Source of the DNA: an uncultured Pseudomonadales bacterium
Lineage (GTDB): Bacteria > Pseudomonadota > Gammaproteobacteria > Pseudomonadales > Azotimanducaceae
DNA: 64,000 bases
Assembly (NCBI GenBank): GCA_958296405.1
Contig: OY282519.1
Span: 2,588,132-2,652,131 of the forward strand
Direction: 5' to 3'
Below the pieces are notes generated by a model that worked only from the letters and a program-made list of their open reading frames with translations, was not told the origin of the DNA and ran no database searches. Below, piece after piece: positions 1 to 7,589 of this stretch. The translations under genes and the position numbers were made by a program. Numbering within the stretch: position 1 is the stretch's first letter; every line of letters starts with the position of its first letter.

Positions 1-175
1 TGCGCGTGACGAACTCGCCCACTGGCCGACCGCCCAACTCCACCTGATGCCAGCGCTCGCCGAGCAGCGCCGTCGCGGCGCGCTCCACCGGGCTTGCCGG
101 GGCGCCGAACCCGATGGCCAAGGCGAACGCGAGCGCCGTGGCGCCGAGGAACGCAATGCGATGCCAAGGGCGCAT
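1..175 (-). CDS. Secreted protein, N-terminal fragment (runs off the window)
   Basis: Reading leftwards from ATG at 175-173 the frame stays open to the edge of the window (58 codons). It starts with a basic MRPWHR followed by a hydrophobic stretch and a small-residue region ending around GAPASP, a standard Sec signal peptide. The mature part begins VERAATALLGERWHQ. The product is therefore probably periplasmic or outer-membrane linked, but too little is visible to name a family. It is divergent from glnS, and the C-rich repeat at 220-340 lies in its upstream region. Confidence 0.6.
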   Translation of the reverse strand, partial: MRPWHRIAFLGATALAFALAIGFGAPASPVERAATALLGERWHQVELGGRPVGEFVTR

Positions 176-219
176 GACGCGATTGTAAGGGCGCCTAGGG
201 ACCGCACGGCCCTCGCTGT

Positions 220-340
220 CTCTCCCGGCCCCTCGCCCCTTGCTCTCGGCGCTATCCCTTTGCTCCCGTCCCTCTCCCACCCGCGCTCCCGGCCCTCTCC
301 CACCCGCACACCCGGCCCTCTCCCTCCCGGCCCATCCCGG
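220..340. repeat. C-rich tandem repeat, three 23-bp units (G-quadruplex-prone on the minus strand)
   Basis: Three adjacent 23-bp units start at 263, 286 and 309 (core CTCCCGGCCCTCTCCCACC), with a degenerate fourth at about 223. The plus strand is almost pure pyrimidine. The minus strand therefore carries many GGG runs, for example GGGATGGGCCGGGAGGG at 339-323, which fits the G3N1-7 quadruplex rule. It fills the gap between the divergent secreted-protein gene and glnS. Confidence 0.7.
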
Positions 341-355
341 CATCCGGCGAGCGGC

Positions 356-361
356 TACAAT
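356..361 (+). promoter_or_regulatory. Candidate -10 box of glnS
   Basis: TACAAT at 356-361 matches 5 of 6 bases of the sigma70 -10 consensus and lies 29 bp before the chosen ATG. No good -35 is visible at 15-19 bp. Its position argues against the TTG at 361 as the glnS start. Confidence 0.4.
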
Positions 362-390
362 TGCCCGCTTGCCCTTGGCGGCCGCGCCCA

Positions 391-2034
391 ATGCCTGAAG
401 ATCTGCGGGATTTCATACGCCACCGCATCCGGCGAGACTTGGCCGACGGCCGGCACGACACCGTGGTCACGCGCTTTCCGCCGGAGCCGAATGGCGCCCT
501 CACCATCGGCCACGCCAAATCCATCTGCTTGAACTTCGGGGTTGCCCAAGAGTTCGGCGGCCGCACTTACCTGCGCTTCGACGACACCAATCCGCTGCGC
601 GAGAGCCAAGAGCATGTGGATGCCATCGAGCGCGACGTGGCTTGGCTCGGCTTTTCCTGGGGCGAGCGCGCCACCTTTGCCTCGGACTATTTCGAGGCGC
701 TGTATGGGTTTGCCGAGCAACTCATCAAGCAGGGCAATGCCTACGTCGATAGCCAGAGCGCGGCGGACATCGCGGCGACCCGCGGCTCGTTCACCACGCC
801 GGGCACGCCCAGCCCCTGGCGTGGCCGCAGCGTCGCGGAGAATCTAGACCTGTTTCGCCGCATGCGCGCCGGCGAGTTCGCCGACGGCGAGCATGTGCTG
901 CGCGCCAAGATCGACATGGCGGCGCCGAACCTCGTAATGCGCGACCCAGTGCTGTATCGCATTCGCCATGCCACCCACCACCGCACCGGCGATGCGTGGT
1001 GCATCTATCCCATGTACGACTTCACCCATTGCCTCTGCGATGCCTTGGAAGGGGTGACGCACTCGCTCTGCACCTTGGAGTTCGAGAACAACCGCGAACT
1101 GTACGACTGGGTGCTAGACCATGTAGACATCAACTACCACCCGCCGCAGATCGAGTTTTCGCGGCTGAACTTGGAATACACGGTGATGTCCACGCGCTTG
1201 TTCCGCCAGCTCATTGAGCGTGGCCACGTCGCCGGCTGGGACGATCCGCGCCTGCCGACAATCGCCGGGTTGCGCCGCCGCGGCTACACGGCGGCGATGA
1301 TCCGCGACTTCTGCGAGCGCATTGGGGTGACGCGCCAAGACAACCGGGTGGCGATGGAGCTATTGGAGTTCTGCGCCCGCCGGGCGTTGGAGGACGCAGC
1401 GCCGCGGGCCATGGCAGTGCTCGACCCATTGGCCGTCACCATCACCAACTATGCTGGCGGGCCGGGCGAGACGGTCACAGCGCCGTGGCATCCCAAGCGC
1501 CCGGAAATGGGCGAGCGGGAACTCGAGTTCGGCCCGCGCCTCGCCATCGAGCGGGCAGATTTCGCCGCCAGCCCGCCGCCGAAGTACCGCCGCCTGTCGC
1601 CGGGCGCGATGGTGCGGCTGCGGCACGGCTACATCATCCGCTGCGACGAGGTGGTGCAAGATGCCGATGGCGCCGCCAAAGAACTGCGCTGCACCTACTT
1701 CCCGAACTCAAAGAGCGGCAGCGACGTGAGCGGGCTCAGGCCGAAGGGCGTGATTCACTGGGCGAACCAGCGCGTGGCGGCGCCGGCCAGCGTGCGCACC
1801 TATGGGCGGCTCTTCAACGTGGCGGCGCCAGACCCGGCCAACATGGTGGCGGACCTGAATCCGAACTCCGTGGCCACCGCCCCGGCGCTGGTGGAACCGG
1901 CCGTGTTGGCGTCGCCCGCCGAACGCTTTCAATTCGAGCGGGTGGGTTACTTCCATAAAGACCCGGTGGACTCCCGCGCCGGTGCCCCGGCGTTCAACGG
2001 CATCGTGCCGCTGCGCGAATCCCGCAAGCCCTAG
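391..2034 (+). CDS. glnS: Glutaminyl-tRNA synthetase
   Basis: Charges tRNA(Gln) with glutamine in the cytoplasm. At 547 aa it is close to the E. coli enzyme (about 554). The class I HIGH-type loop is PEPNGALTIGH (residues 31-41). The second ATP loop reads VMSTR (about 265-269) where E. coli has VMSKR, so the second lysine of the KMSKS-like motif is threonine. The neighbouring block GWDDPRLPTIAGLRRRGY is family-typical, as is the C-terminal anticodon-binding part. ATG 391 was chosen because an in-frame TTG at 361 falls in the likely -10 box. Direct glutaminylation is typical of gamma- and betaproteobacteria. Its stop overlaps the cysK stop. Confidence 0.96.
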   Translation: MPEDLRDFIRHRIRRDLADGRHDTVVTRFPPEPNGALTIGHAKSICLNFGVAQEFGGRTYLRFDDTNPLRESQEHVDAIERDVAWLGFSWGERATFASDYFEALYGFAEQLIKQGNAYVDSQSAADIAATRGSFTTPGTPSPWRGRSVAENLDLFRRMRAGEFADGEHVLRAKIDMAAPNLVMRDPVLYRIRHATHHRTGDAWCIYPMYDFTHCLCDALEGVTHSLCTLEFENNRELYDWVLDHVDINYHPPQIEFSRLNLEYTVMSTRLFRQLIERGHVAGWDDPRLPTIAGLRRRGYTAAMIRDFCERIGVTRQDNRVAMELLEFCARRALEDAAPRAMAVLDPLAVTITNYAGGPGETVTAPWHPKRPEMGERELEFGPRLAIERADFAASPPPKYRRLSPGAMVRLRHGYIIRCDEVVQDADGAAKELRCTYFPNSKSGSDVSGLRPKGVIHWANQRVAAPASVRTYGRLFNVAAPDPANMVADLNPNSVATAPALVEPAVLASPAERFQFERVGYFHKDPVDSRAGAPAFNGIVPLRESRKP

Positions 2035-3020
2035 CCGGTGGCGTCCGGTGCCTTGAGGCCGCGCTCGGCAAGCCACTCCGGATTGAAGAGCCGCGAGCGG
2101 TACTTATTGCCGTCGTCGCAGAGCATGGTGACGATCACATGGTTGGGCCCCAGCCGCCGCGCCGCCCGCACCGCGGCGCACAGGTTGATGCCGGCGCTGG
2201 AACCGAAGAACCAGCCGGCGTTCCGCAGTTGGCTGAACACCATGTCCACCATGTCCTGATCCGGAATCTGCTCTGCCCAGTCCAGCTTGGCGCCGGCGAG
2301 GTTGTCGGTGACGCGGGAATTGCCGATGCCCTCGGTGATGGACGGCCCTTGGCTCATCTTTGGGGTGCCCGTTTCGACATAGTTGAACAGGGCGCTGCCC
2401 ATGCAATCTGCCAGCACCAGCTGAATGTCGGCGCGGCGCTCCTTGAGGTACGCCGACACCCCGGCGAGGGTGCCGCCGGTGCCCACCGCGGACACGAACG
2501 CATCCACGCGGCCTTCAGTTTGACGCCAGATTTCCGGCCCGGTGGATTCGTAGTGCGCCAAGCGGTTGGCGGTGTTGTCGAATTGATTGGCCCACACCGC
2601 GTTGGGCAGCGCCGCGGCGTGGCGGCCGGCTTGCTTCTGATAGTTCGCTTCGTTCGCGTAGGGCACGGCGGGCACCTCGCGCACTTCGGCGCCCAGCGCC
2701 CGCAGAATCTCCACCTTCTCTGGCGATTGGTTATCTGGCATGTAGATGACGCAGCCGTAGCCGCGCGCATTGCAGATGTGGGCGATGCCGATGCCGGTGT
2801 TGCCGGCGGTGCCTTCGACGACGGTGCCGCCGGGCCGCAGGGCGCCGCGCTTCTCGTGCTCGCGGATGATCCACCACGCCGCTCGGTCCTTCACGGAGCC
2901 GCCGGGATTCATGAACTCCGCTTTGCCGAGGATCTCGCAGCCGGTCGCCTCGGAGAGGTCTTCCAAGCGAATGAGGGGCGTGTTGCCCACCGCTTCGACA
3001 AAGCCGTTTCGAACGTCCAT
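2031..3020 (-). CDS. cysK: Cysteine synthase A / PLP-dependent beta-synthase
   Basis: Forms cysteine from O-acetylserine and sulfide using PLP. The 329-aa product has the PLP lysine in PGGSVKDR (K44), the substrate/PLP loop GTAGNTG (70-76), the phosphate-binding GTGGTL (180-185) and SSAGIN (274-279). ATG 3020 has GGGAG five bases upstream and removes a poor N-terminal extension. It converges on glnS: the two stop codons share the palindrome CTAG at 2031-2034. A TAAAAT at 3051-3046 could be its -10. A CysM or cystathionine beta-synthase-like specificity cannot be excluded. Confidence 0.9.
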   Translation of the reverse strand: MDVRNGFVEAVGNTPLIRLEDLSEATGCEILGKAEFMNPGGSVKDRAAWWIIREHEKRGALRPGGTVVEGTAGNTGIGIAHICNARGYGCVIYMPDNQSPEKVEILRALGAEVREVPAVPYANEANYQKQAGRHAAALPNAVWANQFDNTANRLAHYESTGPEIWRQTEGRVDAFVSAVGTGGTLAGVSAYLKERRADIQLVLADCMGSALFNYVETGTPKMSQGPSITEGIGNSRVTDNLAGAKLDWAEQIPDQDMVDMVFSQLRNAGWFFGSSAGINLCAAVRAARRLGPNHVIVTMLCDDGNKYRSRLFNPEWLAERGLKAPDATG

Positions 3021-3045
3021 GCACGCTCCCTGTCGCGTCGGCCGC

Positions 3046-3051
3046 ATTTTA
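3046..3051 (-). promoter_or_regulatory. Candidate -10 box of cysK
   Basis: On the minus strand TAAAAT (5 of 6 to TATAAT) lies 25 bp ahead of the cysK ATG, giving a short leader that contains the GGGAG ribosome site. There is no convincing -35. Confidence 0.35.
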
Positions 3052-3187
3052 CCGGCAGCGGTGCCGTCCTGCTGAGCACTAGAACGCGGTGGCGTGGAAG
3101 TTCGCCAAGAGGGACATTGAGTCTCGATGTCCGGCCGGCGGTAGAGCGTCGCAAGGTGGTATACCATACGGTGCCATATGGGGGGGC

Positions 3188-3886
3188 ATGATGGAAAGGT
3201 GTAGGAGCGCTGGGTGGATAGTGGCGCTGGCCTTTGCTGCTGCCGCCTTCGGGGACGACGCCCAGAACACGACGGACGCGCAGATCAGAGACTGGTTGAC
3301 CAATGACGAATGCCATTGGCCGGACTTCCGCCGCGCCCCGGAGCTTCGACTGTGCCCGAAAGAGCACGGCGTCGGCGAGGGGTGGCGGGTGACGCGGCCG
3401 CGTGGGCATAGTGAACAGTTTGATGGCTGGACTTTCATGTCAACGCGAAACCGGATGTGGCTCGAGTTGCTGATCACTCCCGACTCCCAATGCTCGACAG
3501 GGAGCGCGAACAGCTTCCCAAGCTGGTGCTTGGCCCATGACGGTACCCAAGAGATGCATTTCAACGTCAAGGGGTGGCTCCCCGTCCACTTCCTCGACGA
3601 CGAGGATGGGAGCAGGACGAACGGAGTGGTGCGGCTGGTGTACGACAAGTCCGTCAGTCAAAAGCAGTTGGGGGATGTGTGGCTGACGGCCTTCTTGGAT
3701 CGATTCAACGTTTCCGACGGGGGAAGGGGGCTGGATTGCGAAGTGCTCAGCGACCGTTTCTACGCCATCACGATTCACGGCTACCCGACAGTGCAAACTT
3801 CGGATAGCACATGGTTCATCGGCCTTCATCAAGAGATGCGTGGAGAAGACGGCTTTTTCGAGCCGGTTGACTGTCATCGGCTCTGA
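3188..3886 (+). CDS. Exported protein of unknown function
   Basis: Unrecognised 232-aa protein. From ATG 3188 (a second ATG follows at 3191) it begins MMERCRSAG, then a hydrophobic run VALAFAAAAFG, so it is probably Sec-exported with cleavage near residue 20. The mature part has about seven cysteines (for example NDECHW, LRLCPKE, DSQCST and PVDCHRL), which suggests disulfides in the periplasm, and many aromatics. No catalytic motif is visible. The codon composition is visibly less GC-rich than flanking genes. Upstream are palindromes TGGTATACCA and CCATATGG (3157-3180). Probably real because of the signal peptide and even cysteine spread. Confidence 0.6.
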   Translation: MMERCRSAGWIVALAFAAAAFGDDAQNTTDAQIRDWLTNDECHWPDFRRAPELRLCPKEHGVGEGWRVTRPRGHSEQFDGWTFMSTRNRMWLELLITPDSQCSTGSANSFPSWCLAHDGTQEMHFNVKGWLPVHFLDDEDGSRTNGVVRLVYDKSVSQKQLGDVWLTAFLDRFNVSDGGRGLDCEVLSDRFYAITIHGYPTVQTSDSTWFIGLHQEMRGEDGFFEPVDCHRL

Positions 3887-4432
3887 CATGGAAGAGCAAT
3901 GCCAATGCGTTGGAGTGCCTAGGGAAGCCGAGTCCTTTCTGATTGGCTGATGGGTTCTGGTCACGAGCGTTCCACGTCTCGCCTTTCTTCCGTCGTACCA
4001 TGTCGGTTCCTCCATCGCTTCTCGTTGATCGTCGCCGAGGTTCGGCCTTTGATCGGCGTCCATGTCCGCGCCGCCCCGTGCCCATGCACACCGAAACGCA
4101 CGGGGCGCAGCACATCCGAGCCCTGCGCGGGTCTGACGAGAACGGGCGGGATTGTTCTCGTTCGCTTCGCTCACTTGTGCGCTCAAGGGGACGATCCCCC
4201 CCTGAAAACCTCCAAATGCCAGCTTGGGACTTAACGGGAACTGAACAGCTGCTTGAGTTAATGAATCCGACGATTCCCAACGGGCTCGCGCCATTGGCGG
4301 AGGCGTGCGGGGGAAGGACCGCTAAGGCGGGAGAGTGCGGAACGTCCTGATCGGCGGTGGGTGCTTCAACGGATTGCGTCGGGCGCGCGGGGTGGTCATC
4401 TCTCATCACCACGTCCCAAAGCTGGGCAACCG
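3887..4432. other. Gene-poor stretch of anomalous composition
   Basis: About 550 bp without a convincing gene. Open frames exist on both strands (for example minus 4478-3816 and plus 3943-4350) but show no family motif and no ribosome site, and they contradict each other. An 8-bp inverted repeat ACGAGAAC / GTTCTCGT lies at 4136-4143 and 4154-4161. Composition is lower in GC than the rest, like the genes on either side, which fits remnant or acquired DNA. Confidence 0.5.
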
Positions 4433-5005
4433 CTACCGCCCTATGATGCCTAGGACGGTCAAGGCGAGGATGAGCCATTCTTTAGACGTCCATTTGCGCT
4501 CCCTTTCAAGCATGCGGGCTGTGGTCCGCTCTGCAGTGCTTTGGGCAATGTCTTCTATGTTGTAGACATCGGCAACCGGCCGGCCGCGCTCAGTTGGCAT
4601 GCCGCCCCACACACGCTCATTTCTCGCTGCTAGGGCAGCCATCTCTCTGAACTGCCGAGCGTGGAAGCCCTTCATTCTTTCGGCCAACGACTCCATTGAA
4701 GCGAATGAAGTCGCACGCGACCTGGCCATTGCGGCCTTCAAAGGCGCCTCAAAGTCCCATGCGCGGGCCAAAGCGCCGTGGTCAGGGATCAAAGCGCCGA
4801 TGCGTGGGTTCAAGCCGGCTGATAGGGTCTTGAGCGCATCCTCGATGGCGTTGTCTCGAACGCGCAGCGCTTCATTGAAGGCCATGCTGCTGCGGATCAA
4901 GGCGCTGTAGTCAGGGATCTCCGGACGGATCTTGAGGGCCATGGCCACATCGAGGAGAAGGTTGCGGGGAACTCGAATCATCGTCGCGTCCGCCGCAATC
5001 TTCAT
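4433..5005 (-). CDS. Hypothetical protein with C-terminal hydrophobic tail
   Basis: Not recognised. From ATG 5005 (AAGG just upstream) the product is 190 aa; a second in-frame ATG lies at 4981. It is predicted mostly helical and charged in the middle (FEAPLKAAMARSR, LAERMKGFHARQFREM). It then has a polar linker with repeated T/R/E (STAERTTARMLERERKW) and ends in a hydrophobic segment LILALTVLGIIG directly before the stop, as in tail-anchored proteins. It shares the lower-GC composition of the 3.1-5.0 kb block. No operon partner. Function unknown; the frame may be open further upstream only because of base composition. Confidence 0.45.
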   Translation of the reverse strand: MKIAADATMIRVPRNLLLDVAMALKIRPEIPDYSALIRSSMAFNEALRVRDNAIEDALKTLSAGLNPRIGALIPDHGALARAWDFEAPLKAAMARSRATSFASMESLAERMKGFHARQFREMAALAARNERVWGGMPTERGRPVADVYNIEDIAQSTAERTTARMLERERKWTSKEWLILALTVLGIIGR

Positions 5006-5386
5006 GGCCTTCGCTACGTCGAAGGCCGCTGTCTTGCAGATAACGATGACGATGCCAAGTGCGGCAGTTGCGGGCGCCCTGCGGCACTGCTGCCGCCGGA
5101 GCTTCGCTGCGGGCATCGATGCTCGCGGTGGCCACCTATCCGGCAAGCCAGCCAAGCGCTCGGCGGCTGCCGAGCTTCAAGGCGGGCTTCGCGGCGGCCA
5201 CCGAGGGCTGCAACGGCCACGCGGCCCCAGCCCTTCTCTCGAAAACGGGTTCTGCTGGGTGGGTCGAGGGTTCTGATCGACCGTAGCCTGGGCGGCCACG
5301 CCTTTGCATTTGGTGCCCAAGCGCGAGGCTGATAGCCTTCCCAACAAGCGGCCTCGCTGTGGGGTCGGCACACGGGGGAGCGAACA
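5006..5386. other. Intergenic stretch, nothing recognised
   Basis: About 380 bp between the divergent hypothetical gene and the serine hydrolase. Open frames here on either strand have no motif. A purine-rich GGGGGAG at 5374-5380 is the likely ribosome site of the next gene. No RNA gene or repeat was seen. Confidence 0.5.
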
Positions 5387-6544
5387 TTGGGGAACGCACA
5401 GGCGATGGCCGCGGCCGATGAGATTGGCCTTGACGCGGCACAGTTGGAGGCACTGGCGGAACGGGCGCGGCGGGAAGTGGACGAGGGGCTGCTGCCCTCG
5501 GCCCAAATCGCGGTCGCGCGGGATGGGCGGTTGGGTTATGTGGCGACCTTTGGGGACGCCAGCGAAGACACGCTCTACTGCGTCTTCTCCTGCACCAAGG
5601 CCGTCACCTCCGCCGCCGGATGGCTGCTGATGCAGGAAGGGCGGCTCAGCGCCGATGAGCGCGTGGCGGACATCGTTCCGGAGTTCGCCGCCAACGGCAA
5701 GGACGGCATCACCGTGGAGCAGCTCTTCCTGCACAGCGCCGGCTTTCCCCATGCGCCGTTTCGGCCCATCGAGTGGGATGACCGCGAACAGCGCTTGGCA
5801 CGCTTCGCCCGTTGGCGGTTGAACTGGCCGCCCGGTTCCCGCTTCGAGTACCACCCAACGTCGAGCATGTGGGTGATCGCGGAGTTGATCGAGCGGCGCA
5901 GTGGCCAAGGCTTCCGCGAGTTCGTGAGCGAGCGCGTCGTGGCGCCGCTCGGCTTGGAAGACTTCTTCGTTGGCCTGCCCGGCGGCGAAAACTCCCGCGT
6001 CGCGCCTTGCATGCATGTGGGCGATGCGTTGACCAGCGAAGACTACGCCCGCTTGGGGGTGCCGGAGCCGCCGGTCACCGAAGTCACCGAAGACGCCATC
6101 TTGAGCTTCAACCAGCCCGACGTGCGCGCGGTGGGCGTGCCGGGTGGCGGCGGCATCATGACCGCGGCGGCCATGGCGCTGTTCTACCAAGGGCTGTTGC
6201 ATGGCGGCGCCAAGGACGGGCCGGAACTGTGGACGCAGGACACCCGCGCCATGGCGCGCACGGTGGTGAGCGGCGACCTCACGGATCCCCTCTATGGCAA
6301 ACGTGTGAATCGGGGCATGGGCATCGTCATCGCCGGCGACGCAGACCGCAACTTCCGCGGCTTCGGGCACAACAACTCGGAAACCGCCTTCGGCCATGGC
6401 GGCGCCGGCGGGCAGATCGCGTGGGCGGATCCGACGACCGGCATTTCGTTCGCCTATTGCACCAACGGGCACGACCGCAACCCAATACGCATGGGGCGGC
6501 GCGGCGTGAGCCTCTCCAATCGCGCCGCGGTGTGCGCGGCGTAA
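5387..6544 (+). CDS. Serine hydrolase, beta-lactamase / class C fold
   Basis: Member of the beta-lactamase-related serine hydrolases (esterase EstB, D-aminopeptidase, PBP4* type). The catalytic SxxK appears as SCTK (about residue 68), followed by the second motif Tyr in EYHPTS (about 154) and a C-terminal GHGGAGG region that takes the place of the KTG box. There is no clear signal peptide, so a cytoplasmic esterase or amidase is more likely than antibiotic resistance. The TTG at 5387 has GGGGGAG six bases upstream; ATG 5405 is an alternative that loses six residues. Stands alone; the rhomboid gene follows after 87 bp. Confidence 0.85.
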   Translation: MGNAQAMAAADEIGLDAAQLEALAERARREVDEGLLPSAQIAVARDGRLGYVATFGDASEDTLYCVFSCTKAVTSAAGWLLMQEGRLSADERVADIVPEFAANGKDGITVEQLFLHSAGFPHAPFRPIEWDDREQRLARFARWRLNWPPGSRFEYHPTSSMWVIAELIERRSGQGFREFVSERVVAPLGLEDFFVGLPGGENSRVAPCMHVGDALTSEDYARLGVPEPPVTEVTEDAILSFNQPDVRAVGVPGGGGIMTAAAMALFYQGLLHGGAKDGPELWTQDTRAMARTVVSGDLTDPLYGKRVNRGMGIVIAGDADRNFRGFGHNNSETAFGHGGAGGQIAWADPTTGISFAYCTNGHDRNPIRMGRRGVSLSNRAAVCAA

Positions 6545-6631
6545 CGGCGTAGCGCTTGAAGACGTTCCCCGCGTCTTGCGCCGCATGACGCCGGCGTCGC
6601 CGGCGCAGCCTAGCGGCTTGGCGCCGGGAAC

Positions 6632-7519
6632 GTGAACGACGACACGGCTTGCCCGCCGTGGGTGTGCGCACAACGCCATGTTGATAGGCGGCCCCTCGCG
6701 GAAGCGAGCTTGGTGTTGACGGCGGTGGGCATTCAGAGCGTGGTGACGCGCGGGGACGGCGAGTGGTGCTTGCTGACGCCGCCGCATCAGCGCACCGCAG
6801 CCCTCGAGCAGTTGGCGCGGTATGCCGCGGAGAATGTCCCCGGCCCGCGCGCCACGCCGGTGACCACGTTCGACAGCGGCTGGGCGGGCGTCGGCGCGTA
6901 TCTCCTCGTCATCTGGCTGCTGCCGGCGCTGGAGGGCTGGGGCGCCGCGGACTTCGCCCTGCGTGATGCCGGCCGGTTAGACGCTGGCCTGCTGCTCGCC
7001 GGCGAGTGGCATCGCGCCATCACTGCGCTCACGTTGCATGGCGACATGGCCCACCTCATCGGCAACTCGTTGTTTGGCGTGGTGTTTGGGCTGCTGCTTG
7101 GCCGCTACTTCGGCTCTGGCTTCGGTTGGCTGCTGGCGCTTTGCTGCGGAGCGTTGGGCAACGTCATCAACGCTTGGCTGCGCCCCGAGCACTTCCTCGC
7201 CGTGGGCGCTTCGACGGCGCTCTTCGCCATGGTGGCGCTCAGCGGGGCGTTCGCGTGGCGGCGCGGGCACTTCCGCGGCCGCGGCTGGCACCGCGCCGCG
7301 GCGCCCATCTTCGCAGCGGTGGCGTTGCTCGCGCTCACCGGCATGGGCGGTGCGAACACAGACGTGCTCGGCCATGTGGCCGGCTTCTGCTGCGGCGCCG
7401 TGACGGGCGCCCTGATCGTGCGCTTCGACATTCGCCGGCTGGGCAAGAGTGGCCAATGGCTCGCCGGCGGCTTGGCGATGGGGATGGTCGCGTCCGCGTG
7501 GCTGCGGGCCGGCGGGTAG
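6632..7519 (+). CDS. Rhomboid-family intramembrane serine protease
   Basis: A 295-aa inner-membrane protein with a soluble N-terminal part of about 85 residues and six or seven hydrophobic segments. Rhomboid signatures are present: HGDMAHLIGN (H136, H141, N145), the nucleophile loop GAST (S194, usually GxSG) and the catalytic His in LGHVAGF (H248). It should cleave substrate membrane segments. The N-terminal part resembles the small domains that precede some proteobacterial rhomboids. GTG start at 6632 has GGGAA immediately upstream. It converges on the RND pump gene. Confidence 0.88.
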   Translation: MNDDTACPPWVCAQRHVDRRPLAEASLVLTAVGIQSVVTRGDGEWCLLTPPHQRTAALEQLARYAAENVPGPRATPVTTFDSGWAGVGAYLLVIWLLPALEGWGAADFALRDAGRLDAGLLLAGEWHRAITALTLHGDMAHLIGNSLFGVVFGLLLGRYFGSGFGWLLALCCGALGNVINAWLRPEHFLAVGASTALFAMVALSGAFAWRRGHFRGRGWHRAAAPIFAAVALLALTGMGGANTDVLGHVAGFCCGAVTGALIVRFDIRRLGKSGQWLAGGLAMGMVASAWLRAGG

Positions 7520-7589
7520 GGCCGGGGCAGGGTGCGAGTACGCAGAGAGGGCGCGGCTAAGGCCCAGACAGAACAGGGTTCGCTGCCGC

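Noticed and set aside
3816-4478. Minus-strand open frame of 220 codons in the gene-poor stretch
   Set aside because: No ribosome site and no motif; it overlaps the end of the exported-protein gene and competes with other frames; kept only as part of the 3887-4432 note.
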